Positions 25,277-34,799 of a DNA stretch of 64,000 bases are shown one piece after another. Every line of letters starts with the position of its first letter. The first letter of the stretch is position 1. The position numbers and the translations under genes were made by a program. The notes under the pieces were generated by a model. That model was not told the DNA's origin. It worked only from the letters and a program-made list of their open reading frames with translations, and did not search any database. Source of the DNA: Oryzias latipes (Eukaryota; Chordata; Actinopteri; Beloniformes; Adrianichthyidae); the NCBI RefSeq assembly GCF_002234675.1, contig NC_019870.2:3988985-4052984 (forward strand), written 5' to 3'.

Positions 25277-25960
25277 AGGCCTGTTCACACCGGGACGAAT
25301 TTCGCCGGCGATTTTCGCCGACGTTTAACGCCTCGTGACTAAACAAAGGGCACCAATGAGAGTGTGCACACCGAGGCGAAAAAACGCCAAGCGCCAAAGC
25401 GTCAAAAAAAAAAACGCCTCGGGTTCGTTTTTTTTTTTCGACGCGTCGCGTCGAAATCTATTCGACCAATGAGAATGGCGCTTTTGCACACGTGTCTGGA
25501 GCTTCTGAAGTTACAGTAAAACACAACTTGGGGGCGCTCAAACACAAAACTGCCTTGCTGAGCACACATACCAGCGAAGAAGATAGACGCCAAGTAGCGT
25601 CTACACTGCCGCGAAGAAATAATGACGGACATTCTTAAATATCCCCGAACCAAGCACCAGTTGGAGCTACTGGTGCTGGAAATATTCATGTTTTCTTTGT
25701 ATGATTCTGACAAGCGCGTAAATACTTGCTCTCTTCTTCTGAGTAAAAAGCGACTTTAAGAATCGTAAAGTTGCGCAGCGCCACCTTGTGTACAGGAGTA
25801 TTTCTGTTTACATTAAGCGCCATCTAATGTCAGGGAATGAAATTGCATGTTCGCTCGGCTCATCGTCAGCGAAAATCGCCTGGGTGTGAACACAAAAGAC
25901 GTGGCGAAAAACGCTGGCGAATAACGCCTGGCGAATATTCGTCCCGGTGTGTACGGGCCT
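25277..25960. mobile_element. PIF/Harbinger-like non-autonomous element
   Basis: About 684 bases with near-perfect inverted ends: left AGGCCTGTTCACACCGGGAC, right, read in reverse, AGGCCCGTACACACCGGGAC. It has CpG-rich end regions with several GGCGAA/TTCGCC repeats and an AT-richer middle. No transposase frame is present. Confidence 0.7.
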
Positions 25961-25964
25961 AAAC

Positions 25965-27594
25965 ATGTCGTTTTTATTTTATTTGAACACTGAGTGCTGG
26001 ATGGCTTCATGAACGATCTCTTTTCTGTTTTTTGTGTGATTTCATTGTTTTTGTTTTTGTTGCTCTTGTTTAAAAAGAAAGCTATCGCACACTACGCAAC
26101 AACAGGAAAACACTTTGCCTGACCAACTTCAAGGCAACTGCAAGTCATGAGAAATGAAAGACAGGATCTCCATTGTTCATTGTGGCCGCGTTCCTTGTGC
26201 CTGACCTTCGTTGGCTTCTCTTCTGCTCTGCCTCTTTCTGTCTATCTGCCTTTCCTTTCTCCTCCCACGTACCTTTGTCCAGCTGACTCTCCTCATCTTG
26301 GAGTTGAGGGCGTAAACGTGTATTACTTGGGAATTTGTGTTTCGGGGATCTCTTCTCGCGTTTTTCGGTCCTGTGGCGTCAAACGGCCTCTGTTGTTTCT
26401 GTCCCTGCTGTCTCCTGTGCAGAGCTGCAGACCGTGACCTTGTTTCCTGATTAGATGGAGCTCCCACTCTCTGCCTCTTATCACAGACCTGACATTGATG
26501 GATGGCTGTAAGTAGCTGCGTTGTGTTCAAGCCAAGAGGTCAAGGCACCAGTTACTCTACCCAAATGTTATTTTTTTAGTAACCTAATACTGATTTCAGA
26601 TCATTAACACAGCCTTTATGGGGAATTGTCCAGAAGGTCTTCGTGTTTTGAAGGAAACCTGCTTTCATGGATCACACTCTCCTTGCGTCGCTTTTGAAGA
26701 TAAACGAGCAGCCTGTGAGTCGTGTACTAATATCCGTCAGCTAATTCACATTATGCAGCTTTTTGCCCGCAGGTTATGAGGGATTAGGGATGATTTTTTT
26801 TTTTTTTGCATTCAATTGAGGCTGTGGAGGATTCACAAAATCAAATCCCCTCAGACTCAGACTATTTTTGGGTTCCAGCTAATAGTTCTTGTCAGCCGTA
26901 ATTTTTAAGTACTTTAACCAATTCATTGTATAATTAGTTTAGCAAAATTAGCTCATTGCAAAGTCAGTCAGCAAGGCGGTAATGCAATAAAGTTATTAAA
27001 ATTCCAGATTTATGTAACCACTAATATAGCAGTGATCTGTCTTTATCACATTTTTCTACCCCGGCAAAAATGCCATAAATTAATAACAGAAATTAGTCTC
27101 CTCTGAGACTCGTTCCATGTAATGATTTTTATTTTTTTGTGCTTGGATTACTTCAATGCCAGAAGGAGAAAAACGTCTGAGGAGTTTGAGTTGAAAGCAT
27201 AACCTTCTTTTTTCCAAGTGAACAATTCCGTTTAGAGCTTCCTGCAAACTGTAGTAAAGAAGATTCTCGTTGGAAATGTTGCCGCGTGTCTTGTGAGTGA
27301 ACTAATAAAACCCTTTTTTGTTTCCTTTTCTCTCTGAATCTGTGACAAACATGAGAAGGAACACGATGTGCTCCCGGTTTATGCCAACAACGGGCTAAAG
27401 TAATTAACAAATAAAGAAGGTCACAAAAGCATCTTTCATTTGATCTGAGCTCTTTTATGCCTGCTTGGCTTTACTGGGTGTTGGTTGGGAGAAAACAGAA
27501 CGTCCAATTTATGCTAATTCTACAATAAAATATCTAGCAAGTCTGTCCAGCAACTTTCAGGGCCGAACGAAAGCTAGCTTTCTCACTGAGATGC
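25965..27594. other. Intergenic, candidate regulatory blocks
   Basis: 26,140-26,560 and 26,600-27,060 appear single-copy. The second includes CTAATTCACATTATGCAGC and TAATTAG-like homeodomain words within 1.7 kb of the znf703 promoter. Confidence 0.3.
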
Positions 27595-27845
27595 TGGTAA
27601 AGTCCAATCTATCCATCAATCCATCCGTTAAGAACTGTCCTTCATTCCATCTGTGTTTATCTATTCATCCACCTGTCCATTTATCCCTCCAATAATCTGT
27701 TTATCCATCTATCCATTTAGCCATTCGTTCATCCGTCCATTTATCTAGTCATCCAACCATCTATCTATCCATATAACATCAATCCATTCATCCCTTTATC
27801 TATCTATCAAACTATCCAACCATCCATTCATTTTTCGATCCAACC
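27595..27845. repeat. Imperfect (ATCC/ATCT)n minisatellite
   Basis: Four-base ATCC, ATCT and CATC units with many substitutions over about 250 bases, leading directly into the clean array that follows. Confidence 0.75.
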
Positions 27846-27846
27846 A

Positions 27847-27901
<55 letters not shown>

Positions 27902-27902
27902 G
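27847..27902. repeat. (CTGT)n microsatellite
   Basis: Thirteen to fourteen clean CTGT units. Confidence 0.95.
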
Positions 27903-28199
27903 AATTGAATACAGGAGGTTTGGGTTCACTGTTTTTTTTTTCTTTATCAAGACTTTTTTGAAAGTTGAGTTTAGTTTTCGCAGCTTCTTAAATTTGCCGA
28001 ATGTTTTTGTCACCTGAGCTGCTAAAAATGTGCTTTGTTGTGTTAGTAGAGATTCTTTTTGAGTTTTTGTTTGTTTGTCTTTTTCTTTAATTTGTATATT
28101 GATGTTTGGTTATTTAAAGCTTCTTAAACTTAAACTGTTTCTTTTCTTCTTTCATATTTTAATCAGATCAGAGGTATTTCTGTTATCAAAGCTGCTGCA

Positions 28200-28511
28200 C
28201 GTAGCCCCGCCCCCCTCCACTCACGGCTGCCCCCCAGCGGTCGGACTGCGGCTGCGCAGTGAACCTCGGTCAGTGCGCTCAGAACGCAGCAGCAGCTCGG
28301 ACCGGAACGACGTCCCGACGCAGCTCCTTACCGAGCTCGGATTTTCACTTTTTCCCGCCTGTGTGGACTTCTACTTTGGGTTTCGAACTCGCGCGCGGGC
28401 ATGAGGACGTCTCAGTAGCGCGAGCGGCGCCTTCCCTCCGTCCTCGCGGGACCTCTCGGGGCGTTCAGCGGGAATATACTGCGCGCATCGCCGGGAGCCG
28501 CTTCCTCTCCG
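28200..28511 (+). promoter_or_regulatory. znf703: CpG-rich promoter and 5' UTR of znf703
   Basis: Base composition changes abruptly from AT-rich to GC- and CpG-rich about 310 bases before the start codon. GC-box-like stretches (CCCCGCCCCCC near 28,206) are present and no TATA box is obvious. The leader holds a short upstream reading frame, ATG at 28,401 to TAG at 28,416-28,418 (five codons). The exact transcription start cannot be placed from sequence alone. Confidence 0.6.
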
Positions 28512-28742
28512 ATGAAATACCCCCCCCCAGGGTCAGACCGATTTAGTCCGCGGATCGAGCTCAGTCAGGACTCCGAGAGGCGCCGTCCCGGTCCCGCGGG
28601 CCCCCCGCTGACCCCCTCGGACCCCCTCCGGCAGGCGAAGCGGCTTCCGATCCGACTGATCAAGATGTTGACGGCGCACAGCGGACACTTGCTGCACCCG
28701 GAGTATTTACAGCCGCTCACGTCCGCGCCCGTGAGCATCGAG
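28512..28742 (+). CDS. znf703: znf703 coding exon 1 (residues 1-77)
   Basis: This exon encodes the N terminus of a NocA/Nlz (NET family) zinc-finger co-repressor. After a poorly conserved Pro/Arg-rich leader it contains SDPLRQAKRLPIR and MLTAHSGHLLHPEYLQPL, which closely match the conserved N-terminal block of ZNF703 and ZNF503. The ATG at 28,512 is the first in-frame start that leads into this block. The exon ends in GAG followed by GTGCGT (donor at 28,743), phase 0, and joins a TTG-GAT codon pair at 29,177, restoring the family motif IELDAKKSPLALLAQ (here lacking the usual extra SP). An 18-base C run sits in the intron only 12 bases past the donor. The alternative paralogue ZNF503 is less likely because the last exon matches ZNF703 better. 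Confidence 0.88.
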
Positions 28743-29176
28743 GTGCGTGTGACACCCCCCCCCCCCCCCCCCAAATCACTTTAATCCTAAAGAAAAAACA
28801 CTTTTTAAATGTATTTTTACCTTAAAATTGATTGGTTTCTCAAATTCTAACAGAGATAATTGGAATGTAATCAAAAAATCACAGTAATTAGACAACTAAT
28901 CAATAACTGTCTGTTGTTCTGCATTGATTTTTTTTTTAAAGTTGTTGATCCTGATGATGATGATTTAATCAACAGTCAGTCCAGATCAATGGAATCCTCC
29001 GGGATTTGATTTATTTCATCCAAAGATGGAGATAAAACACAAAGAAAAGAAAGAGGGAAAAAAAGGAATAAATTAGCAACATTTTCTGACAGATCTGCTG
29101 TGAACGCAGCTCGGGTTTGTGTGAACGCAGCTCGGGTTTGGGGGCTGAAGTTGACTAAACGTCTGTTTGGTTGCAG
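28743..29176 (+). other. znf703: znf703 intron 1
   Basis: A 434-base GT-AG intron (GTGCGT ... TTGCAG), phase 0. It begins with an 18-base C run (28,755-28,772) and otherwise is AT-rich. At 29,101-29,142 a 20-base unit containing GTGAACGCAGCTCGGGTTT is repeated twice in tandem shortly before the acceptor. Confidence 0.8.
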
Positions 29177-30619
29177 TTGGATGCAAAGAAGAGTCCTCTG
29201 GCTCTGCTGGCTCAGACCTGCTCCCAGATCGGGAAACCGGATCCTCCGTGCTCCAAGCTCAGCTCCTCCTGCAGCCAGGGGGACAAGGAGTCCGCCAGCC
29301 GCTCGTCGGCCTCTGGCCTCAAACTGGGGGAGCACCGCCCCTCCCTGGACGATAAATCCAGCTTCAAGCCCTACAGCAAAGGCGGCGGCGAGTGTCGCAG
29401 TGTCGGCGGCAGCGAAAAAGCTGGTTTCAGGGTGACCAGCAGCAATAACGCCACGACCAACGGGGGTTCTGGTCAGCCCCCGTGTCCGCCCCACGCGGCC
29501 TCCCCCGGCTGCAGGGGCGTAAGCACCCCCCCTGGACAGCAGCTTCACAAGCAGACTCACTCTCCTGCGGGCGCCGCCGGCTCCCAGGGTGGAGATGCCG
29601 CACGCGAGCAGAGCAGTCCCGGCAGCCCGGGCAGCGGCGCCCCCCACCTAAAAAAGGACACCGATGTCACCAAAGCAGCGTCGGACAGCCCGCAGCACGC
29701 CAACTCCAGCCACGCCCGCGCCAGCACCAACTGCAGCACCGGCAGCTCGGACGGTGGCTCCAACCCCGACAAGGCCGAGTCCGGTCAGCCCGGCCTCGGC
29801 GCCGGACACGCCACGCCCATCTCCCCCTTCAAATCCAGCCAGCAGCTCTTCCCACTGCCCCCCTCCACCATGGGGTACCAGGGAGCCGTCATGGGGGGGT
29901 ACGCAGGCTACCAGTTCGCTCCGAGTTTGGACGCTTCCAAGTCGAGCCTGGGGGTGGGCGGCATGGGCGGGAAACACCCCAACTCCAGCCCGCTGACAGG
30001 CGCCTCGCCCCCTTCCTTCATGCAGGGCTTGTGCAGGGACCCTTACTGCCTAAGCTACCCCAGCATGCCCCACCTCGGCGGCTGCAACTCCTGCATCCAC
30101 GACCCGTCTTCCACCCTCAAGAGCAGCTACCCCATGGTGTACCCCTCCCACCCGCTCCACTCCCTCCACCAGGGCTCGCTGTCCTCCAGCGTGTCGTCTT
30201 CACTGTCCCACCCCCTCTACTCCTACGGCTTCATGCTCCCCAACGACCCCCTGCCCCACGCCTGCAACTGGGTGTCCGCCGGGGGGCCGTGCGACAAGCG
30301 CTTCGCCACGTCGGACGAGCTCCTGGCCCACCTGCGGACCCACACGGCCCTGACGATGGACAGCAAGCTGCTCTCCGTCTCCTCCTCTGGACCCGCCTCC
30401 TGCCACCTGCACCTCCCACACCAGAGCAGCTCAGGCTCCATGCCTGGCTCTCTGTCCCTCAGGGGCCCCCCCAGCCTGGGCTTAGCTCGCTACCACCCCT
30501 ACAGCAAAGTCCACCTCCCCTCCGGACACTCCCCCATCTCCCTTCCGGGTCCGTACTACCCGCATTACACCTTTTACAGCCAGAGACTGGGATCTGCTTC
30601 GGCTCTGGGATACCAGTGA
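29177..30619 (+). CDS. znf703: znf703 coding exon 2 (residues 78-557, C2H2 zinc finger and Sp/buttonhead motifs)
   Basis: This exon encodes the main body of the co-repressor. In order it shows the Sp motif SPLALLAQTCSQIG (residues 83-96), the FKPY motif at 140-143 that in this family contacts Groucho/TLE, a long Ser/Gly/Pro-rich stretch, the buttonhead box CRDPYC (363-368), one atypical C2H2 finger (C440-x8-C449-x12-H462-x3-H466) and the conserved C-terminal end ASALGYQ. GLCRDPYC, the SCHLHLP block and GSLSLR favour ZNF703 over ZNF503. Total length is 557 residues, close to vertebrate ZNF703 (about 590 in human, with longer Ala/Gly tracts). The acceptor is TTGCAG at 29,171-29,176. By family knowledge the protein acts in the nucleus in hindbrain and epithelial development. 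It binds DNA poorly by itself and represses through partners. The exon is GC-rich, so long open frames appear on both strands as shadows. Confidence 0.93.
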   Translation: MDAKKSPLALLAQTCSQIGKPDPPCSKLSSSCSQGDKESASRSSASGLKLGEHRPSLDDKSSFKPYSKGGGECRSVGGSEKAGFRVTSSNNATTNGGSGQPPCPPHAASPGCRGVSTPPGQQLHKQTHSPAGAAGSQGGDAAREQSSPGSPGSGAPHLKKDTDVTKAASDSPQHANSSHARASTNCSTGSSDGGSNPDKAESGQPGLGAGHATPISPFKSSQQLFPLPPSTMGYQGAVMGGYAGYQFAPSLDASKSSLGVGGMGGKHPNSSPLTGASPPSFMQGLCRDPYCLSYPSMPHLGGCNSCIHDPSSTLKSSYPMVYPSHPLHSLHQGSLSSSVSSSLSHPLYSYGFMLPNDPLPHACNWVSAGGPCDKRFATSDELLAHLRTHTALTMDSKLLSVSSSGPASCHLHLPHQSSSGSMPGSLSLRGPPSLGLARYHPYSKVHLPSGHSPISLPGPYYPHYTFYSQRLGSASALGYQ

Positions 30620-31045
30620 GACTCCCCGTTCAGAGGAGCGCTTCCACGTATGGGATTTACGCCCCCCGGTTTGCTTTTCGGAAGAAGTCAGGGGTGTGAA
30701 AGGATCGATGACGCCCCACCCCCTCACCGCAAACACTAACAGGGACACTGCAGCTAGCTAGCTTTGCATGAAGCGGAAGGAAGCGGGACTTGCTGCACAC
30801 CAAATTTCAGCTGGTGGAACCTCACGTCATTTCCCCCAGAGCTCAGCCATCGGATCACCCGATTTACGGGCAGATTTTCACGGATTTAGCTAAAGCCGCA
30901 AATCATTTATTTGATTGTGTCTCATTGGACGGCGACTGTTGGCAAGAAGTTTTGACCATCTGGTATGACCATAAAAACGTTTGCCCTTCTGTCTCAAATA
31001 TGTCTCAGACCGTTCTCAGTTTAGTTTTTGTAAAATAAAAAAATT
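30620..31045 (+). other. znf703: znf703 3' UTR with candidate poly(A) signal
   Basis: Sequence after the stop stays moderately GC-rich to about 30,720 and then becomes AT-rich. An AATAAA hexamer at 31,034-31,039 is the first good poly(A) signal. The UTR end is inferred, not observed. Confidence 0.45.
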
Positions 31046-31510
31046 GAAACAATTCACAAAAATGTTCAAATCCGGCGAAACTGAATTGTGATGAAGTGGA
31101 GGGAGAAAAAATCAAACATTTGGAATTTCTCAGATGTTTAGGGGAGACATATTTTTAAATCTACACTGAGAGGTTTGTGTCACATGTCTAATGTGATTCT
31201 ATGCTGCTTATGTTATTGCAATCTGGCGTCTCCGACTTGCCGTAGAACTACCGACTATGAAGACACGCCTTTCACCTTATTTTTAAAACGTAATAAAATA
31301 GCCAAATTATTTTGCTGTTGTTGCTATAACCAAACAAGCTTTTCACGCTACCACATTCTTTTCCATGTCGATTATTTGAAAAAAAATACGGATTCTAAAA
31401 AAAATAAGAGAAAAATAAATAAACAAACACATTTCTTTTTTTGTCCATTTATTTTTTTTACAGTCAAAATGTTTTATACCTGGCCCAAAAATTGACAAAA
31501 ATCTGTCTGT

Positions 31511-31757
31511 TTAACCCGTCAACCCTGGAGTTTTCGCGTCCGTCTCCACTTTCTTTTCACCACCGTAACTCTTTAACCGTTCATGCTAATAACGTAATCT
31601 CAGCGGATTCTTACGCTGATATGCAACACATTACAGTAGGGTGTTTACATAATCAGCATAAAGCAGATGGTTTTGTCGCGGAATAGCGACACAGTATGTC
31701 AAAGATTATGTGTTATTATGACGTCTCCGATGACATCTTAGATGTTAAAGGGTTAAA
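31511..31757 (+). mobile_element. Family D, copy 4 (both ends present)
   Basis: It is bounded by TTAACCCGTCAACCCTGGAG and the inverted GATGTTAAAGGGTTAA. The middle has CCGTAACTCTTTAACCG and GCTGATATGCAACACATTAC. Confidence 0.65.
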
Positions 31758-32084
31758 AGCAGTTGAGGTTTTCGTGGTCCCTGTAGTCTGATACTGGGGT
31801 CTATGTAGCGTTGTAGACGAAAAACATGTCGATGAAGGTTCTCGTTTATCCAGATGACGTCTTTACGTTGAGTCAAAGCACAAGAAAGACGATTTCTCGT
31901 CAAGATGCTATGACTCAACTTCTAGTAGACGACACGGTGGACTCACCGACAGATAATCAGAACCGAATTTTATTTTACCTCTCAATAAGATGATATTTAT
32001 CTCTAGATTTAGAACTCTCTGAAAGGAAACAAACAAATTTAACAAACTATCCTGTACCACTGCAACAACCAAAGTTTGAAATGT

Positions 32085-32220
32085 CGCTAACGTGAAGGAC
32101 CCAAAAATAAATGGACCAGAAAAAGCAGAAATGGTGACAAAAATCAGTAAAAGTCTCGTAGATAAAAATGGTGAAGAGGCTAGCTTGACTAGCTAGTTTT
32201 CTTTTGTAGTCAGTTTATTG
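32085..32220 (+). repeat. Direct duplication, first copy
   Basis: GCTAACGTGAAGGACCC, AATGGTGACAAAAATCAGT and GAGGCTAGCTTGACTAGCTA recur 425 bases downstream. Confidence 0.6.
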
Positions 32221-32508
32221 TAGCTGTGTTGTGTTTCTAGGCGCTATGATCGGAAAAAGGTTGCTTCAAATTTTGAAACTCTTCAAGAAAGTTGATTTTA
32301 ATGTCCAGATGCCAGGACTCAACAGTTTACACACCAACAGAGATGATCAAAATGAATTTTACTGGTTGATGACAAGTGAAATTTATATTTTCATTAAAAA
32401 CTTCAACTTAAAAAAAAATAGTTTGTAAAATCATGAAGCGGCGACCACAGCCAAGCACCCTTGTAATTACAAAAGTTTAAGCGACGGTTTTGAATTCCAT
32501 TTCCTGTT

Positions 32509-32645
32509 GCTAACGTGAAGACCTCCCTGCACTGACCCAAGAATAAACAGTTCGTAGCACAAACTTAAAAAAGCTGGAATGGTGACAAAAAACGTTAAAA
32601 ATCTTGTAGTGAAGGCGCTAGCTCGGCTAACTAGTCGATTTATTG
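32509..32645 (+). repeat. Direct duplication, second copy
   Basis: GCTAACGTGAAGACCTCC, AATGGTGACAAAAAACGTT and AGGCGCTAGCTCGGCTAACT match the first copy with substitutions and small indels. Confidence 0.6.
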
Positions 32646-34309
32646 GGACTAAATTTTGTTTGGTCAGAAAAAGAAAAGCATCCTGCATATGTAGATATAC
32701 AAACACTCTGTTAGCCTTCTGGTTAAATGCCAAATAACATCTAAAAGTGTTGACCATAAATTTAAAATGTCCTAATTTCAGATGGGAAAAATGCATCAAC
32801 GGGGATCTGAGCAATAAAGAAAACTTACGATAACCCGTCTCTACCACAGGACCAATGAGCACAATCCAAAAACTATGATTTGTGGCCTTTTTTCTGCTTC
32901 TGTGTTTTTGTTTTTTCTTCGTCTTCATCGAGGTTTTGGGTCCGGCCCACGCCATGCGCTCCACTGAAAACTGACGGCCGCGAGGTCAAAGTTCAAACTT
33001 GGCTTTGCAAATGTCGAATTATTGCACCAGAAAAACAAAAGTCCTGCCTTGTTTCCCACATGTTTGGTTCCTTTTTCTCCTGAAGTGTACTTATTTGACT
33101 TCCATCACGTCCTCCCAGGGGCAGACAAGCGCTGAAAACGTGTCTTAACACTTCTTCAAAGATTGAATGTTGGAATCACATCTTGCTCTTGGCTTTTTTT
33201 TTGTTATTTTCTCCGCAGGTTGTCGAAGCGCAGATGTGATATTTTTTGTAATATTGGGGCCGGTGACAGAGGGTGGTAGGGGTCATATTTTGGTAAATAA
33301 ATCACACTGAAGATGTGCTTTTCTGTTGTCTTCATTTCTGCTGCAGCTTCTTGTTGCCCCGAAAATGAAAAGAGAAAAAAAAGAAGCTGAGAGGGTTTCT
33401 TTCTATCAGTCAGAAGGTGGAGGATCTTCACCTTTTCTGGATTTTGACCTGCTTTTGTCGTCAACCAAACGTTGCTGCTTTAAAAACCACAATTGCACAC
33501 TTAGTGATCTGTGCCGGCAGGTACTTTTGCTCTCCATAACCTGCCTGATTGATGAGTTCAGGTGCGCGTTACTGACAGAGTGTCACCTTCAGGCATAAGC
33601 CGCAAACTTGAAAAGATTTGCTCTGACTGTCAGAAAGTGACGCGGCGGAGCTTGAGAGCAGTTTCCTGTCGGAGTTCTGACAGACGCTCAGGTTACTGCC
33701 TGACTGGCAGTTGTGGCGTGCTGTTTCCCTGCAACGCGACACCGCCGAGCCCTCTGTGAGGTATAGATGACCCATGCTGGCCGCTCGCAAATCTGACAGG
33801 AGGCCTGCGGGGGTCAAACCTCCTTTCCTGGCTGTAACTGGAGGTGCAGTTATGGGCTGTCTGAGTTCACGTGGAGGGCAAAGATCCGGCAGGCTAAAGG
33901 TTTCAGGCCGCAGATAACACCCGCACTTTGTCTATTAGAGGAGAGCTGACTGCAGATAGGGCGCCGCTCGTCTTCAGACTGTGGGTTGGGACTATTTACA
34001 GGCTGCATTCACAGATTTCACTGCAGCTGAAGCCGTTTGAGGTCAAAGCAGGGCTGGGACGCCACCTATTGGTGCAAAACGATGATTTCAGTTTGATGAA
34101 CAAGAGTCAACATCTGTTTGGGATTCTGTGTTTCTCTAACATCTGGACAGAACCTGCCGGAACCAACTTCTCAAGAGTGAAAATTTGAGCTTGTTAGGAC
34201 TTTCTTTTTTTACACAAAAGTGGAAATCTCACAGCATTTTACATTTTGATTTATGTTTTGCTTATAAAACTATTACATTTAAATGTTTTTTTTTAAATAA
34301 AATATAAAT

Positions 34310-34690
34310 GTTTCGTCTTAAGCACTCAGTGGATTCATAAATGGTCATCACAAATCGCTCACATCAATGAGATTTACATTTCGTGAAATCGATGACATCA
34401 TATTTGCAGTTAAAAAAGAAACAAAAAAAAGGTAGTGAGCATGGTGTCTGAATTACTTTTGAAATCCAAGGCACTATATAGTTCCGCACTGTATAGTTTT
34501 TTAGTAGTTAGGGTGGGAATTCTGACACGGCCAATGTAAAAGTTTTCATCATTTCAACACTTTGAAGTCTTTGTACAACGGTCTTATTTATTAGGTTTTT
34601 TGCTTCGGCTAATGGGTGACGTCATATTTGGCGTTTAATTTTTTTTTTGTAAAAAGTAGTGAGTATGCGTAAAACTTGAGTTGAATCCAA
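34310..34690. mobile_element. Family C fragments, two partial copies in tandem
   Basis: 34,310-34,545 holds ATCGATGACATCATATTTGC, GGTAGTGAGCATGGTGTC and GTAGTTAGGGTGGGAATTC. 34,605-34,690 repeats the GACGTCATATTTGGCG...GTAGTGAGTATG part in the same direction. Confidence 0.55.
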
Positions 34691-34799
34691 AGCAGTTTTT
34701 CAGGGGGGTTGCGAACCAGCGATGGAATTGAGCCAAAGCCTTTTATGGAGGAGATGGGGGTGTTATAGTCTAAAAAGGTTTGCACATTTGCAGATGACA

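Larger units (their letters stand above)
31760..34300. other. Intergenic, direct duplication plus unassigned sequence
   Basis: Contains the two duplicated blocks described above. 33,560-34,190 is balanced and repeat-free. No exon is supported. Confidence 0.3.

Noticed and set aside
25621..25720. Short frame inside the Harbinger-like element (MTDILKYPRTKHQLELL)
   Set aside because: Too short, and its surroundings are a non-autonomous transposon. No resemblance to a known transposase block.
27847..27902. Repeat array considered as CRISPR-like
   Set aside because: Pure four-base microsatellite with no spacers, in a eukaryotic genome.
28976..29647. 223-codon minus-strand frame over znf703
   Set aside because: Ala/Gly/Arg-rich antisense shadow of the coding exon with no independent support.
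29482..30699. 405-codon frame in a second plus frame over znf703 exon 2
   Set aside because: Arg/Pro/His-rich composition is typical of an out-of-frame reading of GC-rich coding sequence. The true frame carries the family motifs.
32467..32964. 165-codon minus-strand frame
   Set aside because: No recognisable domain. It overlaps one copy of the local direct duplication and has no start context or poly(A) support.
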